Positions 60,002 through 64,000 of a DNA stretch of 64,000 nt are shown in pieces. The DNA is from Hydrocarboniphaga sp. (GTDB lineage: Bacteria > Pseudomonadota > Gammaproteobacteria > Nevskiales > Nevskiaceae). Where the stretch lies: positions 1-64,000 of the forward strand of contig NZ_JAQGNT010000084.1 of the NCBI RefSeq assembly GCF_028291725.1, in the 5' to 3' direction. Both the position numbers and the translations under genes were made by a program. Below the pieces are notes generated by a model that saw only the letters and a list, made by a program, of their open reading frames with translations, did no database searches and was not told the DNA's origin. Numbering within the stretch: position 1 is the stretch's first letter; every line of letters begins with the position of its first letter.

Positions 60002-60921
60002 GCGATCGGGTCATCGACGTCGAGGGTGTCAGCAAATCCTTTGGCGCCAAGCGCGTCGTCGACAAGCTGAGCCTGCAAGTCCAGCGCGGCGAGATTTTCG
60101 GGTTTCTGGGCCCCAACGGCAGTGGCAAGACCACCTCGATCCGCATGCTCTGCGGCCTGCTGACGCCGGATGAAGGCCAGGGAACCTGCCTCGGCTACGA
60201 CATCCGCACGCAGTCGGCCGCGATCAAGAGCGAGGTCGGCTACATGACCCAGCGCTTCAGCTTCTACGAGGATCTGTCGATCCGCGAGAACCTGGAGTTC
60301 GTCGCCAGCATCTATCAGCTGGTCAACACCCGCGAGGCCGTGGACGCGGCATTGCAGAACCTCGGCCTGCAGGACCGCCAGCGGCAACTGGCCGGTGCGC
60401 TATCCGGCGGCTGGAAGCAGCGCATGGCGCTGGCCGCCTGCCTGCTGCACCGGCCGAAACTGCTGCTGCTAGACGAGCCCACCGCCGGCGTCGACCCCAA
60501 AGCGCGTCGTGATTTCTGGGCCGAGCTGCATCGGCTCGCTGCCGAGGGCATTACCGTGCTGGTGTCCACGCACTATATGGACGAGGCCGAGCGCTGCACG
60601 CGGCTGGCCTACATCGCCTACGGCAAGCTGCTGGTCCAGGGCACGCCGGAGGAGCTGGTCGCCGGCTCCGGCCTGAGCAACTGGACCGTCACCGGTAATG
60701 GGCTCGCCGAATTGCAGAACGAGCTGGCGCACACGGCCGCGGCGGAACAGGTGGTGCCTTTCGGCAGCTCGCTGCATGTCAGCGGCACTGACGGCGCGGC
60801 GCTGGAGCACGCGCTGCAGCCTTATTTCGCGCGATCCGGCATTCGCTGGGAGCGCGGCGATGTGCGGCTGGAGGACGTCTTCATCCACCTGATGCGCGAC
60901 ACCGCGGATGCGCCGCCATGA
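59998..60921 (+). CDS. ABC transporter ATP-binding protein (YbhF-like, single cassette)
   Basis: A 307-residue ATPase with Walker A FLGPNGSGKTTSIRML (about 39-50), signature LSGGWKQRMALA, Walker B LLLLDEPTAGVDPKA and the H-loop STHYMDEAERC. E. coli YbhF has two cassettes fused; this one has a single cassette and a C-terminal regulatory tail. GTG start overlapping the adaptor gene; the permease ATG overlaps its stop. Powers export by the ABC-2 permease. Confidence 0.93.
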   Translation: MSDRVIDVEGVSKSFGAKRVVDKLSLQVQRGEIFGFLGPNGSGKTTSIRMLCGLLTPDEGQGTCLGYDIRTQSAAIKSEVGYMTQRFSFYEDLSIRENLEFVASIYQLVNTREAVDAALQNLGLQDRQRQLAGALSGGWKQRMALAACLLHRPKLLLLDEPTAGVDPKARRDFWAELHRLAAEGITVLVSTHYMDEAERCTRLAYIAYGKLLVQGTPEELVAGSGLSNWTVTGNGLAELQNELAHTAAAEQVVPFGSSLHVSGTDGAALEHALQPYFARSGIRWERGDVRLEDVFIHLMRDTADAPP

Positions 60922-62048
60922 ACGGCTTCTCCTGGCGACGCCTGCGGGCGATGGTGCGCAAGGAATTCGTGCAGGTGAGCCGCGACCGGCTGACTTTCGC
61001 GATGATGATCGGCGTTCCGATGATACAGCTGGCGCTGTTCGGCTTTGCCATCAACTCCGATCCCAAGCACCTGCCGACCGCGGTGCTCGGCGCCGAGCAG
61101 ACCGAGTTCACACGCAGCCTGGTGGCGGCGGTGCGCGCCAGCGGCTATTTCGACATTCGTGCGACACCGGCGAGCGCCGACGAGGCTTTCGAGCTGTTGC
61201 ATCGCGGCGACGTGCAGTTCGTCATCGCGATTCCGCCTGACTTTTCGCAGCGTCTGGTGCGCGGCGAGACACCGGCCGTGCTGCTGGAGGCAGACGCCTC
61301 CGACCCGGCTGCGACCGGCAACGCGGTGGCTGCGTTATCGGTTCTGACCTCCGGCGCGCTACGCCACGATCTGAAAGGTGTGCTGGCGCCGCAGCAGGCG
61401 GCCGCGCCTTTCGAGTGGCGCATCCACCGCCGCTACAACCCGGATGGCATCACCCAGTACAACATCGTGCCCGGCCTGATGGGCGTGATCCTGACGATGA
61501 CGATGATCATGATGACGGCGCTGGCGATGACCCGCGAGCTGGAGCGCGGCACCATGGAAAACCTGCTGGCGATGCCACTGCGCCCGGCCGAGATCATGAT
61601 CGGCAAGATCCTGCCCTACGTGCTGGTCGGCTACGTGCAGGTGGCGGTGACCCTGCTCGGCGGCCATTTTATTTTCGGCGTGCCGATGGTCGGCAGCCTG
61701 TGGCTGCTGCTGGCCTGCGTGCTGGTGTTCATCGTCGCCAACCTTACCGTCGGCATCACCTTCTCCAGCCTGGCGCGCAACCAGACCCAGGCGATGCAGA
61801 TGAGCTTCTTTTTCTTTCTGCCCTCGATCCTGCTGTCGGGCTTCATGTTCCCGTATCGCGGCATGCCGGTCTGGGCGCAATGGCTGGGCGAGCTGCTGCC
61901 GCTGACGCATTTCCTCAGGCTGGTGCGCGGCATTCTGCTCAAAGGTTATGGCGCCGGCGAAGCCTGGCCGCACCTGTGGCCACTGCTGCTGTTCATCATC
62001 GTGGTGATGACGGTTGGGCTGCAGCGCTTCCGTCGTACGCTGGATTGA
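60918..62048 (+). CDS. ABC-2 type permease (YbhS/YbhR-like)
   Basis: A 376-residue inner-membrane permease: one N-terminal helix (about 25-45), a large periplasmic domain (about 50-170), then five hydrophobic helices to the C-terminus. It has the ABC-2 pattern TRELERGTMENLLAMPLRPAEIMIGKILPY and SILLSGFMFPYRGMPVWAQWLGELLPLTHFLRLVRGI. The E. coli Ybh system has two permeases; here only one gene follows, so it may work as a homodimer. Drug, lipid or polymer export cannot be distinguished. Confidence 0.9.
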   Translation: MNGFSWRRLRAMVRKEFVQVSRDRLTFAMMIGVPMIQLALFGFAINSDPKHLPTAVLGAEQTEFTRSLVAAVRASGYFDIRATPASADEAFELLHRGDVQFVIAIPPDFSQRLVRGETPAVLLEADASDPAATGNAVAALSVLTSGALRHDLKGVLAPQQAAAPFEWRIHRRYNPDGITQYNIVPGLMGVILTMTMIMMTALAMTRELERGTMENLLAMPLRPAEIMIGKILPYVLVGYVQVAVTLLGGHFIFGVPMVGSLWLLLACVLVFIVANLTVGITFSSLARNQTQAMQMSFFFFLPSILLSGFMFPYRGMPVWAQWLGELLPLTHFLRLVRGILLKGYGAGEAWPHLWPLLLFIIVVMTVGLQRFRRTLD

Positions 62049-62072
62049 GCCGAACAGGCCTAGGCCGAGTGT

Positions 62073-62146
62073 CCGTAGGGCGGGTCATGACCCGCCGTCT
62101 TTCTGTCTGAGTGTGTCAAAACGGCGGGTCATGACCCGCCCTACGG
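62073..62146. repeat. Inverted pair of GTAG-hairpin elements, type E
   Basis: Perfect 26-bp arms (62073-62098 and 62121-62146), each GTAG followed by the self-complementary GGCGGGTCATGACCCGCC. The stem is close to that of the type A element at 8905 (GCGGGTcatACCCGC), so the two may be related subfamilies. Lies between the permease gene and htpG. Confidence 0.9.
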
Positions 62147-62221
62147 CTCCCTGCCCCTTGAAAAGCCAATGTATGGCCGCACAAGCAGCTCAGCCTTTAC
62201 CAACGCAAACCAACCGAAGCC

Positions 62222-64000
62222 ATGACTGCCGAACGCCACGAATTCCAGACCGAGACGCGCTCGCTGCTGCGTCTGATGATCCACTCGTTGTACTCGAACA
62301 AGGAAATCTTCCTGCGCGAGCTGATCAGCAATGCCAGCGACGCCTGCGACAAGCTGCGCTTCGCCGCGATCCAGAAGCCGGAGCTGCTGGGCGAGGCTGA
62401 ACTGGCGGTCGAGCTGCAGATCGACAAGTTCACCGGCACGCTGACGATCCGCGACAACGGCATCGGCATGTCGCGCGAAGACGTGATCGACAACCTCGGC
62501 ACCATCGCCCGCTCCGGCACCAAAAAATTCATGGAATCGCTGTCCGGCGACCAGGCCAAGGACGCCCAGCTGATCGGCCAGTTCGGCGTCGGTTTCTACT
62601 CGGCCTTCATCGTCGCCGACCGCGTCACCGTGAAGACCAAGCGTGCGGATGTCGACGAGTCGGTGATCTGGGAGTCGAGCGGCGAAGGCGACTACAGCAT
62701 CGAGGCCGGTAGCAAGCAGGACCGCGGCACCGAAGTGACGCTGCATCTGCGCGAGGACGAGAAGGAATTCCTGGAAGAAAGCCGGCTGCTGGAAATCGTG
62801 CGCCGCTATTCGGACCACATCGGCCTGCCGATCAAGCTGCGCCGCGCCGAAGGCGAGCCGGAGGCGATCAACCAGGCGCGCGCGCTGTGGACGCGGCCGA
62901 AGTCCGAAATCTCCGAGGACGACTACAAGAGTTTCTACGAGCACCTGAGCCACGACTACGAGCCGCCGCTGGCCTGGACGCACCAGAAAGTCGAAGGCAA
63001 CCTCGAATACACCTCGCTGCTGTACATCCCGCAGCGCGCGCCCTTTGATCTCTGGGATCGCGAGCAGCAGCGCGGCGTCAAGCTGTATGTGAAGCGCGTC
63101 TTCATCATGGATCGCGCGGCCGAGTTGCTGCCGCCTTACTTACGCTTCGTGCGCGGCCTGGTCGACACTGCCGATCTGCCGCTGAACGTGTCGCGCGAAA
63201 TCCTGCAGGGCAATCGCACCGTCGACAAGATCCGCGCGGCGCTGGTCAAGCGCGTGCTCGATCTGCTCGACGATCTCGCCGCGAACAAGCCCGAGGACTT
63301 CAAGACCTTCTGGACGCAGTTCGGCAAGGTGCTGAAGGAAGGCGTCGTCGAGGACAACGCAAATCGCGAGCGCATCGCCAAGCTGCTGCGCTTTGCCAGC
63401 ACCACCACGCCCGACGCGCAGAGCGTGTCGCTGGACGAGTACGTCGCGCGCATGCCGGCCGGCCAGGAAAAGATTCTGTATCTGACCGGCGAATCATCGA
63501 GCGCACTGCGCAACAGCCCGCATCTGGAAGGCTTCCGCAAGGTCGGCTACGAGGTGCTGCTGCTGTCGGATCGCATCGACGAATGGGTCGTCGGCCATCT
63601 GACCGAATTCCAGAACAAGAAGCTCGAATCCGCGGCGCGTGGCGATGCGGAAGCGGCCGGCAAGATCGAGACTTTCGACAAGGCCAGGCATGAAGCCGAC
63701 TTCAAGACCGTGCTCGAACTGCTGCCGAAGGCGCTGAACTCGCGCATCGCCAGCGCGCGCGTGTCGGCGCGTCTGACCGAGTCGCCGTCCTGCCTGGTCG
63801 CACCGGAGCACGGCCTATCGCGTCAGCTGCTAGAAATCCTGAAGCAGTCGGGTGAAAGCGCGCCCGATGTCAAGCCGATTCTGGAGCTGAACCCCGAGCA
63901 TCCGCTGGTCGAGCGCCTGAAGGAAACCTCCGGCGACGAGGCCGCGTTCGCCGATCTCGCCGAGATTCTGTACGGCCAGGCGGTGCTTGCCGAAGGCGGC
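62222..64000 (+). CDS. htpG: Molecular chaperone HtpG (Hsp90), C-terminus beyond the window
   Basis: Bacterial Hsp90 that assists folding of client proteins with DnaK. 593 codons are present without a stop, against about 630 for the full protein, so only the end of the dimerisation domain is missing. The GHKL ATPase domain shows FLRELISNASDACDKLR, IRDNGIGMSREDVI, LGTIARSGTKKF and GQFGVGFYSAFIVAD; the middle domain has LYIPQRAPFDLW and LPLNVSREILQ with the catalytic arginine. ATG at 62222; no heat-shock promoter was identified upstream. Confidence 0.97.
   Translation, partial: MTAERHEFQTETRSLLRLMIHSLYSNKEIFLRELISNASDACDKLRFAAIQKPELLGEAELAVELQIDKFTGTLTIRDNGIGMSREDVIDNLGTIARSGTKKFMESLSGDQAKDAQLIGQFGVGFYSAFIVADRVTVKTKRADVDESVIWESSGEGDYSIEAGSKQDRGTEVTLHLREDEKEFLEESRLLEIVRRYSDHIGLPIKLRRAEGEPEAINQARALWTRPKSEISEDDYKSFYEHLSHDYEPPLAWTHQKVEGNLEYTSLLYIPQRAPFDLWDREQQRGVKLYVKRVFIMDRAAELLPPYLRFVRGLVDTADLPLNVSREILQGNRTVDKIRAALVKRVLDLLDDLAANKPEDFKTFWTQFGKVLKEGVVEDNANRERIAKLLRFASTTTPDAQSVSLDEYVARMPAGQEKILYLTGESSSALRNSPHLEGFRKVGYEVLLLSDRIDEWVVGHLTEFQNKKLESAARGDAEAAGKIETFDKARHEADFKTVLELLPKALNSRIASARVSARLTESPSCLVAPEHGLSRQLLEILKQSGESAPDVKPILELNPEHPLVERLKETSGDEAAFADLAEILYGQAVLAEGG

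Overview
This 64 kb window is chromosomal DNA from a GC-rich gammaproteobacterium. The gene order yebC-ruvC-ruvA-ruvB-ybgC-tolQ-tolR-tolA-tolB-pal-cpoB-queE-queC is a classic gammaproteobacterial cluster. The 'MGRGPSIE' form of YebC, the Rrf2-headed suf operon and the GTAG-type palindromic repeats resemble the Xanthomonadales/Nevskiales branch. That placement is an inference and the genus cannot be named from sequence alone. There is no prophage, insertion sequence, CRISPR array or plasmid gene. Most of the window is housekeeping.

Layout: 0.3-5.6 kb carries galU and sucA-sucB (2-oxoglutarate dehydrogenase E1/E2). 5.6-8.9 kb has a two-component system facing away from a secreted unknown protein. 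9.0-13.7 kb is an Entner-Doudoroff block, with zwf divergent from edd-eda and a small secreted protein. 13.7-17.8 kb has glycogen phosphorylase and, divergently, lpdA. 17.9-28.9 kb holds a YfaZ-like outer membrane protein and then the yebC-ruv-tol-pal-queuosine run. At 29.0 kb lies tRNA-Lys(UUU), followed by a secreted PHB-depolymerase-like esterase. 30.5-36.0 kb is trpA-accD-folC-SPOR-recJ, all coupled by overlapping start and stop codons. 36.1-39.3 kb is a large membrane protein with degenerate GGDEF and EAL domains. 39.4-44.9 kb is a suf iron-sulfur operon with a tautomerase inserted between sufB and sufC. 45.0-46.5 kb is a GST/HxlR pair sitting on a decayed gene. 46.6-51.5 kb has a DUF885 lipoprotein, a VapBC-type cassette and acnA. 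51.7-56.8 kb has a CorC-like protein, YpjD, a metallo-beta-lactamase-fold phosphodiesterase, ffh and a TlpA-like thioredoxin. 56.9-58.8 kb is rpsP-rimM-trmD-rplS. 59.0-62.0 kb is an ABC-2 exporter, and htpG runs off the right edge.

The genes cover central carbon metabolism (TCA cycle, Entner-Doudoroff, glycogen), recombination repair (RuvABC, RecJ), envelope integrity (Tol-Pal), Fe-S assembly and translation/secretion. Many junctions are ATGA, GTGA or TGATG overlaps, suggesting translational coupling.

The most unusual parts are not genes. A roughly 270 bp cloverleaf-like palindromic element sits inside the tol operon between tolQ and tolR. Behind it is a 15-codon ORF whose ribosome-binding and start region duplicates that of tolR. 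Six inverted pairs of GTAG-plus-hairpin (REP-like) elements, in about five sequence families, lie just after or between genes, and two of them supply the TAG stop codon of the preceding gene. A frameshifted gene remnant lies between the suf regulator and the GST gene.
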